The notes: a model not told the origin generated them from the letters alone. Positions 1 through 7,620 are shown, numbered from the stretch's first letter. The stretch: DNA of 51,463 nucleotides from Candidatus Desulfofervidus auxilii (GCF_001577525.1 NZ_CP013015.1:612193-663655), one strand, 5' to 3'. Numbers and translations are program-made.

Positions 1-597
1 CTTATATCTCGAAAAATCAGGATACCTTACCAGAAGCCTCAACATCTTCTTGCTGTCTGTATCACCAATCTCTAATATCTCAGGAGATACTTCTAATAGC
101 CTTTTTCGAAGCCTGTTTTGCAACCTTATCTTCTCATCTATCAGGGTTTGTTGATGCCGAGACAGAATCTTTAACTTTTCATTGATTTTTGTTGCCTTCT
201 CTACCGCAATGAATGCCTTTTCATTTTCAGCGTCTAAATAATCTCTTAATTTCAGCATTTTTGCTAACATTTTTGCGTCCCTTTTATCGTTACGCCATTC
301 TGCCCCAAATACATTCCGAAATTGTTTTAATTTTAAATTATCTACATTGTATAAGGTGAATCCGCTCTCTATAAGTATCCGATCAAATGGTGCTCCGTAT
401 CCATTCTTTCCTTCAATTGCAAATGATATTATCCCACCTTCTCTTTTCTCAATCTCTCTAAATTCTCTAACTGCCTTATAAAATTCACTGAATTTGTGTG
501 CTATCTTCTGGTCATACAAAATCTGTTCTTCATCATCCATGATAATTATGTGATGATTATCACTGCCAATATCGATTCCTCCAGATAACCTTTTCAC
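1..597 (-). mobile_element. IS110-family transposase, N-terminal part (runs off the left edge)
   Basis: The minus strand reads an open frame of 199 codons from a GTG at 597 to the window edge, with a strong Shine-Dalgarno sequence (AAAGGAGG) just upstream. The protein opens with G-I-D-I-G-S-D-N-H-H, the first acidic motif of the IS110 DEDD RuvC-like domain. A central A-I-E-G-K-N-G-Y-G motif follows, and then a D-K-R-D-A-K-M-L-A block. The helical segment near residues 150-199 is the usual linker before the C-terminal Transposase_20 domain, which lies outside the window. IS110 enzymes use a DEDD domain and a C-terminal serine for RNA-guided recombination. The visible part has no stop codons, so the copy may be intact. 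The family call is firm; subgroup and activity are not known. Confidence 0.9.
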
Positions 598-632
598 GCC
601 TCACCCTCCTTTATGTTTGATATTTTATGGCT

Positions 633-779
633 CTGCCAATACCTTTATCCCGTCTATAATAGCCACTTAAAGGCACCTTTCCATTAGACAGGGTATTGGC
701 AGGAGAACATCCGGCAATTCAAACCGAGTCACAATAATTCAACATTATTGACTGACCCCGTTAGCCACAAATGTTCCCC
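633..779 (-). ncRNA. candidate IS110 bridge RNA in the transposase leader
   Basis: The stretch just upstream of the transposase is non-coding and strongly self-complementary. Read on the minus strand, 771-779 (GGGGAACAT) pairs with 702-710 (ATGTTCTCC, one G-U pair) and encloses a second hairpin, CAATAAT/ATTATTG, at 732-750. A perfect 11-bp stem then joins 692-702 with 633-643. It encloses a large internal loop with a further GTCTA/TAGAC pairing (685-689 with 652-656). One structured 5' domain followed by a stem with a large internal loop, placed in the left non-coding end, matches the known layout of IS110-group bridge RNAs. Guide loops cannot be assigned without the element ends and the flanking target. 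Confidence 0.55.
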
Positions 780-1038
780 TACCCATTTATCATTTATATC
801 ACATAAAGAAGGCTTCTTAATTTCATTCCCTATTTTTTACTCTCACTTTTAATTATAGACCCCAATTCTACTACATTTGGCTATTTCATTCCCTCACTAT
901 TTCACTACTCACTGATTTAATGTTTTGGCATTTAGACATTTGGATTTCATTTGATATTTGGATTTTGAAATTTGGATTTTTTTAAATTACTTATGGCCTG
1001 ACTTTGACGTAGCCCTGCGGATTTTGGGGGTTGGGTTA
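780..1038. repeat. gene-free stretch with dispersed short repeats
   Basis: No plausible gene is visible. The segment holds AT-rich words of the form ATTTAGACATTTGGATTT and, at 988-1017, a roughly 30-bp segment ending TTTGACGTAGCCCT. Near-identical copies of both words occur elsewhere: the first at about 25190-25230, the second at 24282-24312. The outer limit of the IS110 element probably lies between 780 and 850, but I cannot place it. Confidence 0.5.
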
Positions 1039-1710
1039 CTATTGATTTAAATAAGGAATTGGATCTTTTATCCCTGCTCGGGCAAAGGCCTTTAATCGTA
1101 ACTGGCATGATTCACACCTGCCACAAGCAATATCTTCTCTTTGATAACAAGACCAAGTAAGGTGTAATGGTGCACCCAATTCTACACCTTTTTTAACTAC
1201 CTGTGCTTTTTTCAGGTGAATAATAGGGGTAACGATTTCGATCTTGGTCTCAGGGCGAGTGCCTAGGGTAATCAGTTGATTGTAAATACTAAAATATTCT
1301 TCGCGGCAATCAGGGTAGCCACTACTATCCTCTTCCATGGCTCCAATAAATATCTTTTCTGCTTTTATTACTTCTCCCCAGGAAACAGCGATGGCAATAA
1401 AATGGGTATTCCTAAATGGGACATAAGTGGAAGGAATATCTTTACTTTTAGGAAGACCTTGGGGAATGGGCATTTTAAAATTAGTGAGACTTGACCCCCC
1501 TATTTCTTTCAAGAAAGAAAGAGAAGTTACCAAACGGTGCTTTACTTTATAATAATCAGCGATGTCCATGAAGGCCTTTAATTCTCTTTTTTCTGTCCGC
1601 TGTCCGTAATTAACATGCAAGAAGGCTAATTGGTAACTTTGATTAGCAATAGCCGCTGTAACACAACTGTCCAATCCACCACTCACTAGGACAATAGCCA
1701 ATGTTTTCAT
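1039..1710 (-). CDS. queC: 7-cyano-7-deazaguanine synthase QueC
   Basis: QueC converts 7-carboxy-7-deazaguanine to preQ0 using ATP and ammonia, a step in queuosine synthesis in the cytoplasm. The protein starts with the PP-loop ATP-pyrophosphatase motif S-G-G-L-D-S (residues 10-15). It ends with the QueC zinc-binding cluster W-S-C-Y near residue 187 followed by C-G-R-C-E-S-C. The S-C-Y-Q segment and the internal F-R-N-T motif are also typical of the family, and 223 residues is the normal length. The gene starts 3 bp after the stop of the kinase-like gene (ending at 1714), so the two are probably cotranscribed. No other queuosine genes are in the window. Assignment is secure. Confidence 0.95.
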   Translation of the reverse strand: MKTLAIVLVSGGLDSCVTAAIANQSYQLAFLHVNYGQRTEKRELKAFMDIADYYKVKHRLVTSLSFLKEIGGSSLTNFKMPIPQGLPKSKDIPSTYVPFRNTHFIAIAVSWGEVIKAEKIFIGAMEEDSSGYPDCREEYFSIYNQLITLGTRPETKIEIVTPIIHLKKAQVVKKGVELGAPLHLTWSCYQREDIACGRCESCQLRLKAFARAGIKDPIPYLNQ

Positions 1711-1713
1711 TTT

Positions 1714-2772
1714 TTAAACCGGAGGCACCTCTGGAAATACTATGGGTAATTCAATCTGTAACTGTATACCTTTATTTGGTTCACTATGGATAATAAACTT
1801 ACCCGCATGGTCTTCTATGATTTTCCTAACCATAATTAAACATGTCTCCCTATCTTCTTCCCAGAAAGAAAATGGGCGTTGGATATTTTCTACCTGCCAT
1901 GGTTCCAAACCCTCACCTGTATCACTAATATAGATAAAAAGGGAATCCCAACTCAATCTGGTTTTAATAGATAATCTACCTCCATCAGGCATAGAATTTA
2001 TGGAAACCTTGAAGACACAATATAATGCTCTTTTAAATAATTCTACATCTACCCACATCTCTATGTCCTGTGGCTCTAAATCTTTAACAATATTAATATT
2101 ATGTTTTTGACATTCTAAAGAAAATTCTTCACTCACTTGTTCAATTATTTGGTGAATATGAGCCATTTCTTTTTTCAATACAGGAGGTTTCCCTAAAACA
2201 GAAACTTCTTTTAAAACACTTTCCATTTTCGATATCTCTCCCAAAATAACTTTTGCCTTTTCCACAGTTTTAGCAGGTAGAGAACCCTCTTCTAAAATAG
2301 ATTTAGTAAACCCTCCAATAGCCATTAATGGATTTCTCAGGGCATCTGACAAAGAGTGTCCTATGGCTGCTAACAGAGATAATTTTTGGCTATAATTGAG
2401 CATCCTTTGGAAGTTGATTTTATTTCGGAGTTCATTTATGATTTCATAAAAGAAACAAGCACCTTCATAGTTTATCACTGGAATTTTCAATTTTTTAATT
2501 AAACCATCTATTTCTTTCTTACCCGCCATATCTATAATTAAATCAGCCTCTAAGTCCAAGGGCACATTCTGAAAAGAATAAACAGGCACATCTCTAATAG
2601 TAGGATATTTTTGTCCAGTCCCCTGTTTTTCTTGGATAATAATAACCCCAGCCACTTTTATTCTTAAATCAGGAGTTAAGTCTTCAAATAATTTTAAAAA
2701 GTCCCAGCAAATTTGGTTGTTTCCAATAAGTAAGACGGTAAAGCAATATTTATAAGTAGTTTTTTTCACCAT
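1714..2772 (-). CDS. degenerate histidine-kinase-like protein with N-terminal Rossmann-like domain
   Basis: The architecture is that of a soluble sensor kinase: an alpha/beta N-terminal region (about 10-115, beginning V-L-L-I-G-N), a HisKA-like helical hairpin (about 125-195) and a HATPase_c-like domain (about 200-345). The H-box reads L-S-D-A-L-R-N-P-L, with Asp143 where the phospho-accepting His belongs. The N-box (about 249-261) has Val256 instead of the Mg-binding Asn. G1 (D-T-G-E-G, 284-288) is kept, but the G2 glycines are replaced by R-E-T-C-L-I (308-313). No transmembrane segment is seen. It is therefore probably not an active kinase, but may bind a ligand or scaffold a partner. The gene is immediately upstream of queC. 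The family is clear; the function is unknown. Confidence 0.8.
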   Translation of the reverse strand: MVKKTTYKYCFTVLLIGNNQICWDFLKLFEDLTPDLRIKVAGVIIIQEKQGTGQKYPTIRDVPVYSFQNVPLDLEADLIIDMAGKKEIDGLIKKLKIPVINYEGACFFYEIINELRNKINFQRMLNYSQKLSLLAAIGHSLSDALRNPLMAIGGFTKSILEEGSLPAKTVEKAKVILGEISKMESVLKEVSVLGKPPVLKKEMAHIHQIIEQVSEEFSLECQKHNINIVKDLEPQDIEMWVDVELFKRALYCVFKVSINSMPDGGRLSIKTRLSWDSLFIYISDTGEGLEPWQVENIQRPFSFWEEDRETCLIMVRKIIEDHAGKFIIHSEPNKGIQLQIELPIVFPEVPPV

Positions 2773-2841
2773 GGTTAGATAAATATATTCTCATAAAGAA
2801 ATACCTTTATCTATCTTGCCAATCGTTTTGCCCAATTGTTT

Positions 2842-3540
2842 TTAAAGAGTATAACTTTCTCCTGGTGTTAAAATGACTACTTTTGTTTGTGGACTTATTT
2901 CGGGCACTAATTCTGAAAACTTATGGGCGTCTTTAGCAATTATAGGAAATGTGGCGTAATGCATGGGAATGACTACTTTTGGTTTTAATAATTTTAGTGC
3001 ATAAGCTGCTTGATAGGCATCCATGGTAAAAGTATCACCAATAGGCAAAAGGGCTACTGTAAGGGGATAAAGCTCACCAATCAATCCCATTTCACTAAAA
3101 ATACCTGTATCTCCTGCATGATATATATTGATGTCATTGGGATAACGAATTACATAACCAGTTGCTACCCCAGTAGCGCTAGAATGATAGGCCTGGACCA
3201 TGGTGATTTTTATATCTTCAAAATTAAAGCTACCTCCAATATTGAGTCCATAGCCATTATTGGCTATATTTTCTGGTGAAAGGCCTTCATTGCCAAATTT
3301 ACGCGCTGTTTCCACATTGGCCACTAAAATGGCATTGCTTTGTTGGGTAATTTCTTTTGCCTGACCAGTGTGATCAAAATGGTCATGGGTAACTAATACT
3401 AGATGAGCATCTTTAATTTCTTGCCATTTAACCGGAGATTGGGGATTTTCAAGCCAAGGGTCAATATAAATATTTATGCCATTTGCCTCAATTTTAAAGG
3501 CAGCATGTCCTAACCAAGTAATTTTTGCTTTATTCACCAC
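2842..3540 (-). CDS. UPF0173-family metal-dependent hydrolase (metallo-beta-lactamase fold)
   Basis: A 232-residue single-domain metallo-beta-lactamase-fold protein of the UPF0173 family. The metal-binding motif T-H-D-H-F-D-H-T-G lies at about residues 50-58. Further ligands are visible in H-A-G-D-T-G (about 141-146) and P-M-H-Y-A-T near residue 193. The N-terminal I-T-W-L-G-H-A-A-F segment is the family signature. The physiological substrate is unknown. The likely start is a GTG at 3540, directly followed by a second GTG, with only a weak purine-rich stretch upstream. A perfect inverted repeat (3550-3567) sits just before this start and may affect its expression. It is separated by about 70 bp from the kinase-like gene downstream. 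Confidence 0.88.
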   Translation of the reverse strand: MVNKAKITWLGHAAFKIEANGINIYIDPWLENPQSPVKWQEIKDAHLVLVTHDHFDHTGQAKEITQQSNAILVANVETARKFGNEGLSPENIANNGYGLNIGGSFNFEDIKITMVQAYHSSATGVATGYVIRYPNDINIYHAGDTGIFSEMGLIGELYPLTVALLPIGDTFTMDAYQAAYALKLLKPKVVIPMHYATFPIIAKDAHKFSELVPEISPQTKVVILTPGESYTL

Positions 3541-3549
3541 ACTTCCCCT

Positions 3550-3567
3550 TTATCACCAAAGTGATAA
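3550..3567 (-). promoter_or_regulatory. inverted repeat in the leader of the UPF0173 gene
   Basis: A perfect 7-bp inverted repeat (TTATCAC, 4-nt loop, GTGATAA) lies 10 bp upstream of the GTG start. It could be an operator for a dimeric repressor or an RNA hairpin near the ribosome site. The sequence does not distinguish these. Confidence 0.45.
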
Positions 3568-3604
3568 TTTACATCTCTATCTTATATCTCCAAAAAAATC
3601 AAGA

Positions 3605-3735
3605 TGTTGTCAACCCCAAAATCCGCGATTGATTTTTGGATACCTGTCTGCCGACAGGCAGGCCTGTCTGCCCCTGCCCGACGGCAGGCGGGGACAGGCA
3701 GAGCGGTGAACGCTTACAAAAATGCAATGCAATAT
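3605..3735. repeat. dispersed GC-rich palindromic repeat, copy 1
   Basis: An AT-rich word (AAAATCCGCGATTGATTTTT, 3617-3636) is followed by the palindrome CCTGTCTGCCGACAGGCAGG (3643-3662) and a longer GC-rich hairpin whose arms pair near 3663-3670 and 3692-3700. The same components recur at 21349, 30914, 34670, 49405 and 50730 in either orientation. The base composition is much richer in G+C than the surroundings. Confidence 0.8.
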
Positions 3736-3830
3736 AAAGAAAATTATTTACAAATTTTAATGGTCATGATAATTGTTTAAATAATGAAGCAGTCAATAAA
3801 ATCGGCAGAGACACATCAGGCAGGATAACT

Positions 3831-4415
3831 GTGGCCTTTTCCTATAACCCCACTCATGTTGCAAAGGTAAAAACCATTGAGGGTTACAAATGGCACCCCA
3901 AAGAAAAACACTGGAGTTTTCCATACTCAGATGGGGTTATCGATAGAATTCTATCCATCTTTAAAGGCGAAAAAATCGAGCTTGATCCTACCCTGCAAGT
4001 TACCAAGAAGAGTCTGAAAACAGAACTCAATTTTGAAGACTTGAGGAGAGAACTCACCTTAGCCGCCCTGGAAATGTTGAGAGAGTATTGGAAAAAGTTT
4101 GGACCTTCCTCTAAGTGGTTATTTCCGGGTGATAGGTCAAATCAACACCTTCATTCTAGAAGTGTCCAGAAGATTTTTACCAATGCCTGCAAGAAAGCAG
4201 GAATAACAAAGGAGGTCTCGGTTCTCTCTTTGAGGCACAGCTTTGCTACGCATCTATTGGAAAGCGGAGTCGATCTCCGATATATCCAGGAAATTCTGGG
4301 TCACAAAAGCAGTAAAACAACCGAGATTTATACCCATGTCTCGACCAAAAACCTTTCAGCTATTAGAAGTCCTTTAGATAGCATCTTAGATCAAAAGGGA
4401 GGTGGTGCTCTATGA
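3831..4415 (+). pseudogene. tyrosine recombinase/integrase remnant with internal deletion
   Basis: The 194-residue frame joins the two ends of a tyrosine recombinase. The N-terminal part contains Y-N-P-x-H-V and [11 protein letters not shown], an extra domain seen in some thermophile integrases. Homology in the same frame extends upstream of the ATG ([11 protein letters not shown]). The C-terminal part has [22 protein letters not shown] and the nucleophile context I-Y-T-H-V. Missing are the core-binding domain and the first catalytic Arg; the junction is near [10 protein letters not shown] (about residue 80). The His of the HxxR box reads Leu. About half of a normal length near 390 residues is absent, so the protein should be catalytically dead. 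A second, shorter relic lies at 34785-34960. Confidence 0.85.
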
Positions 4416-4434
4416 GAGTCGAGTCTCATCCATG

Positions 4435-4497
4435 GGAGGTATATACGAACTAGTTCGCATATACCTCCAATTTGGATGTATATCTGAACCAGTTTAG
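4435..4497. promoter_or_regulatory. tandem operator-like palindromes upstream of the TIR gene
   Basis: Positions 4435-4468 form a nearly perfect 34-bp inverted repeat: GGAGGTATAT and ATATACCTCC arms around the core CGAACTAGTTCG. A second, degenerate copy of the core (CTGAACCAGTTTAG) lies at 4484-4497 and is also preceded by GTATAT. Two spaced dyads with a shared half-site 70-130 bp before a start codon suggest binding sites for a dimeric regulator. The long arms could alternatively form an RNA hairpin that ends the integrase remnant's transcript. Confidence 0.5.
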
Positions 4498-4569
4498 AAA
4501 TAAACAAGTTATATGAAATTGCGCCCTGTCAAGGATACAATTTAATTTTTGAAATAGGTGTATTAAACA

Positions 4570-6837
4570 ATGAGTTTAGAGGATAGTATTAGTAAATTCA
4601 ATAAAAAGGTCCGAGAAGGACTCTATAATGAGGCGTTTGATGTTTTCTGGAGTGACCTTGGTAATTTACTCAGAGCAGAAGGACGCTTCAAGGAGTATCT
4701 CGATTTTATCAGGTGTCTTTTCCCTAATGGAGAATTTATTGCTCCTGTTCTGAAGGAACGAAATATAGGATGGGCTCATCTGATTTTAGGTATGGCATAT
4801 TATGAAAATGGTTTTCCCGAAATTGCACTAAAACACATCGGGTTAGCTAGGGGCCGAGATTGGAATTTAACTGAATGTTTAAGTATCGAAGGGGCAGGCA
4901 TGCTAATACAAGGGCAGTGTCAGATCCTTCTCGGAGATCTTCCGAAAGCAGAAGAAATACTGAAAACTGTTGCTGAGAAGGACATATATGCTTCTGGTCA
5001 CAGAATCACTGCTAATCTATTACTTAGCCATGTTGCCCTGTTGTCGGGCAACCAATCAGAAGCAAGACGCCGAATATCGATCAGTAAGGAAATTCTACAG
5101 TCTAATGAGAAACTGAGCGGGTTTTCAAAGGATGTGATTTGGCGTGAGACATTCTTGGAAAGGTGCCTTGGGAATTATGAAAGAGCTATCCATCTCGCTA
5201 CTACTTTAATCAACTATGGGAATATCATATCGAAGTTTAAAGGGCACTTAGTTCTTGCTGCAGCTTATCGAAGCTTAAATGAGCTATCAAAAGCTGAATA
5301 TAATTTACAGAAAGCCAAAGAAACCTTGGATAGAAATGATAAATCCCATCGCCTTGCCAACTTACTGCTTGAACGGTCAAAACTGGAAATCAAGAAACAA
5401 AACCATGCCGAAGCTGAAAGACTGGCCTATAAAGCACTTGAAATCGGAAGAAGAGGAAGGCTTCTCCCCATTACAATGGAAGCTTGCATACTCCTAGCAG
5501 AAGCGGAGAGTTTTCTTGAGCAGTGGAGTTCTGCTGCCAATCATCTATCTTGTGCCGAGGATTTGAGCAATCAGCATAATAATAGTCTGACTTTTGCCAG
5601 CCTCCTCAAACGCCTTGAAGTAGTAAAGAAAAAAGTTAATGCCAACATTCAATCACCTGAAATCAATCTGATTGAGAATCAACGCCCCATTCATTTCAAA
5701 AAAGCTACAAATCTCAATCTGAGAGCCTGGGATGTTTTTATATCGCATGCAAGCGAAGATAAACGTGAAGTGGCTGACCCACTCTTCAAAGCTCTAACCG
5801 ATAGAGGGTTAAACGTTTGGTATGATACAGTCTCTCTAAAAATTGGTGATCGCCTTTTAGAAAAAATAGATGAAGGGCTAGCTCACTCCTCTTTTGGAGT
5901 TGTAATATTGTCCAAGAACTTTTTTCAAAAGAAATGGACAAAATTAGAGATTGACGGGCTTGTTGCGACTGAAGGCAAGCGAGGTTCGAAGATCTTACCT
6001 GTATGGCACGGGGTTTCAGAGGATGATGTCAAGAATTTTTCTCCTATTCTTGCAGGGCGCGTAGCAGGGAATACAGAATCGGGCATTGAGAAATTGGCCG
6101 ATAGGTTATACGAAGTCATTCGTGGATCTCATGAACAGGATATTGGTATAGCACCATTCGCATGTATAATATTTGACGAGCACTGGGAGCTTGTTGGAGG
6201 ATCTGTTTCCCTTCTTGGATTCGTTTCAGAGGTGAGATATAACATAAAAAAGGGGGTAAAGCCAATATGTAAAATAGTTTGCAGGGGTCTGTCTTCCGCC
6301 CGTACTCAAGTTAGCAAGTTGGAAAGATCCCCAGAAAGATCTCCTGCTAACAGAGTTCGCCACGTTGCTCTACTTAAATGGATAGACAGATATAGTAAGG
6401 CAGAAAACAACTTACGGGAAGGGATTAAGATGATTCTAACACATCCTGCGCTTGCGAAAGCTGGATGTTTGGAAGAAGACTCTGAAATGGCACAATGTTT
6501 ACTTAGTTTTATACGATTGTATCAAGGCGAAGAGATAGCTCCAAAAGATGCATCAACGTCCTTCGATCTATTTCGCATGCGTCCCCCAACACTTCATACG
6601 AGGGTCAGGTTAACTGAAGAGGAAACTGAATATCTTAAACGGGTAGCGGGTGTAGATAATATTTTCTATCTCACTAGCCCATGGGAGTTAACTGCGATGG
6701 ATCTTCCTCTCGAGGTCATGAGAACACAGGCCATCCCTAAGATTGTGTATGAGGTTCAAGGGTATTGTCTTAAGACAGGCGACAAGAAATTGGATGAGTT
6801 ACTAGACCTTTCTTCATGGTCCTGTGGACTTGCATAG
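4570..6837 (+). CDS. TPR-TIR protein with uncharacterised C-terminal domain (candidate defence NADase)
   Basis: The 755-residue protein has three parts. Residues 1-370 are tetratricopeptide-like helical repeats (for example the segments around residues 75-105 and 225-300). Residues 387-510 are a TIR domain, beginning W-D-V-F-I-S-H-A-S-E-D-K, with S-K-N-F-F-x-K-K-W-x-K-L-E. Glu460 sits where the NAD-hydrolysing Glu of bacterial TIR enzymes is found. Residues 520-755 match nothing I recognise. Bacterial TIR proteins with repeat domains commonly act in abortive phage defence by depleting or converting NAD. That role is inference here, supported by the island context (integrase relic upstream, mobile modules downstream). 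The start is an ATG with a weak purine stretch (TAGGTG) upstream. Its G+C content looks a little higher than that of the following ATPase gene. Confidence 0.85.
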   Translation: MSLEDSISKFNKKVREGLYNEAFDVFWSDLGNLLRAEGRFKEYLDFIRCLFPNGEFIAPVLKERNIGWAHLILGMAYYENGFPEIALKHIGLARGRDWNLTECLSIEGAGMLIQGQCQILLGDLPKAEEILKTVAEKDIYASGHRITANLLLSHVALLSGNQSEARRRISISKEILQSNEKLSGFSKDVIWRETFLERCLGNYERAIHLATTLINYGNIISKFKGHLVLAAAYRSLNELSKAEYNLQKAKETLDRNDKSHRLANLLLERSKLEIKKQNHAEAERLAYKALEIGRRGRLLPITMEACILLAEAESFLEQWSSAANHLSCAEDLSNQHNNSLTFASLLKRLEVVKKKVNANIQSPEINLIENQRPIHFKKATNLNLRAWDVFISHASEDKREVADPLFKALTDRGLNVWYDTVSLKIGDRLLEKIDEGLAHSSFGVVILSKNFFQKKWTKLEIDGLVATEGKRGSKILPVWHGVSEDDVKNFSPILAGRVAGNTESGIEKLADRLYEVIRGSHEQDIGIAPFACIIFDEHWELVGGSVSLLGFVSEVRYNIKKGVKPICKIVCRGLSSARTQVSKLERSPERSPANRVRHVALLKWIDRYSKAENNLREGIKMILTHPALAKAGCLEEDSEMAQCLLSFIRLYQGEEIAPKDASTSFDLFRMRPPTLHTRVRLTEEETEYLKRVAGVDNIFYLTSPWELTAMDLPLEVMRTQAIPKIVYEVQGYCLKTGDKKLDELLDLSSWSCGLA

Positions 6838-6950
6838 TTCCTTTGTAAGTCTCTGATGGAAAGTGAATGCGAGGCTTGCATCTAAGACTGTGTTTTTGGC
6901 AATAATGAGTACATAGTGTTCTGAAAAAGAGGAAGGGGACGCAACTTCAT
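6838..6950. other. short spacer between the TIR gene and the hairpin-bounded modules
   Basis: No gene or clear terminator is visible. The stretch leads into the first inverted-repeat boundary at 6951. Confidence 0.4.
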
Positions 6951-7263
6951 ATAACAGCGGATAAAAGGGAAATCAAAGATTTCCCCAAATCCCGCCCTCT
7001 ATGCTTTTATGTATTATGTATATGTTTTGAAGAATAAAAGAATGAACCGGCTCTATATTGGCTATACTGAAGACCTAAACAGAAGATTGAATGAACATAA
7101 GAAAAAGGACGACAGTGTAGAGTTAGTCTGCTACGAAGCTTATACTTATGAAAACCAGGCACGTGCAAGAGAGAGAAAATTGAAACTATATGGTAGTGCT
7201 TGGCGAGGATTAAAGAAAAGGTTAGGATTATAGTGCTTAGAGGGCGGGACTTCTTTTATCCGC
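6951..7263. mobile_element. module A: GIY-YIG ORF inside a palindrome
   Basis: The left end reads AACAGCGGATAAAAG (6953-6967), followed by a small hairpin GGGAAATC/GATTTCCC (6967-6985) and CCCGCCCTCT (6991-7000). The right end is the inverse: AGAGGGCGGG (7239-7248) and CTTTTATCCGC (7253-7263). The GIY-YIG ORF fills the interior. An unloaded version with the same left end (39 bp identical) and the same right end, but only about 17 bp of unrelated sequence between them, lies at 38726-38793. This loaded/unloaded comparison defines the module. Its outer bases (ATATAAC on the left, GTTATAC at 7269) resemble attC R'' and R' boxes. Confidence 0.75.
7009..7233 (+). CDS. small GIY-YIG domain endonuclease-like protein
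   Basis: The 74-residue product is a bare GIY-YIG domain: Y-Y-V-Y-V-L-K at the N-terminus, L-Y-I-G-Y-T at about residues 19-24, R-R-L-N-E-H (about 29-34) and a C-terminal E-N-Q-A-R-A-R-E-R-K-L-K segment that holds the expected metal-binding Glu. Members are stand-alone minimal nucleases, and many sit in repeat-rich or mobile settings. No good ribosome binding site precedes the ATG. The ORF lies within the arms of an inverted repeat, with the stop codon about 6 bp from the right arm. It may be the mobility function of the surrounding module, or a passenger. The domain call is strong; the role is inferred. Confidence 0.85.
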   Translation: MYYVYVLKNKRMNRLYIGYTEDLNRRLNEHKKKDDSVELVCYEAYTYENQARARERKLKLYGSAWRGLKKRLGL

Positions 7264-7298
7264 ATTCCGTTATACGCCATTGCTAACAAGGTGGTAAG

Positions 7299-7532
7299 AT
7301 GAAAGTGTTTGCATATGTAGTAGGTGCATCAAATAATCCCGACGCTGTAGAATGTATGGTTCCGTACAAAGTTAACAAGGATATAATCTTCTTTGGACCT
7401 TGTAAAAAATCTTTAAGAGAGAAATTGTATAAAGAGTATTTGAAAAATTCTAATAATGGGGAAGCAAATGTGCTTGACGATATTTATGTGTTGGGTGTAA
7501 ACGCATCTAACCTAACTCAAAAAAAAAATTAG
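7299..7532 (+). CDS. hypothetical protein, N-terminal part of a frameshifted gene
   Basis: This frame encodes 77 residues from an ATG preceded by AAGGTGG. It ends just after a run of ten A residues (7519-7528). If the run had nine A's, translation would continue as ...Q-K-K-I-R-K-I-I-W-V-G-R-I-V-K-V-L-T-F-E-R-A-Y-N-V and join the 7621-8115 frame without a stop, giving about 272 residues. The beta-rich opening K-V-F-A-Y-V-V-G-A-S vaguely recalls Nmad-type (nucleotide-modification-associated) proteins, but I cannot confirm that. The break may be a real mutation, a slippery site or a sequencing error. The gene is the only content of the inverted-repeat module around it. Confidence 0.6.
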   Translation: MKVFAYVVGASNNPDAVECMVPYKVNKDIIFFGPCKKSLREKLYKEYLKNSNNGEANVLDDIYVLGVNASNLTQKKN

Positions 7533-7620
7533 AAAAATCATTTGGGTTGGTAGAATAGTTAAAGTTCTTACTTTTGAAAGGGCGTATAATGTCTTATCGT
7601 CAAAAAAGGAATTTAAAAAA

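Noticed and set aside
3831-4415. Functional integron integrase
   Set aside because: It lacks the first catalytic Arg, the HxxR His and the core-binding domain, and it has no IntI-specific insert.
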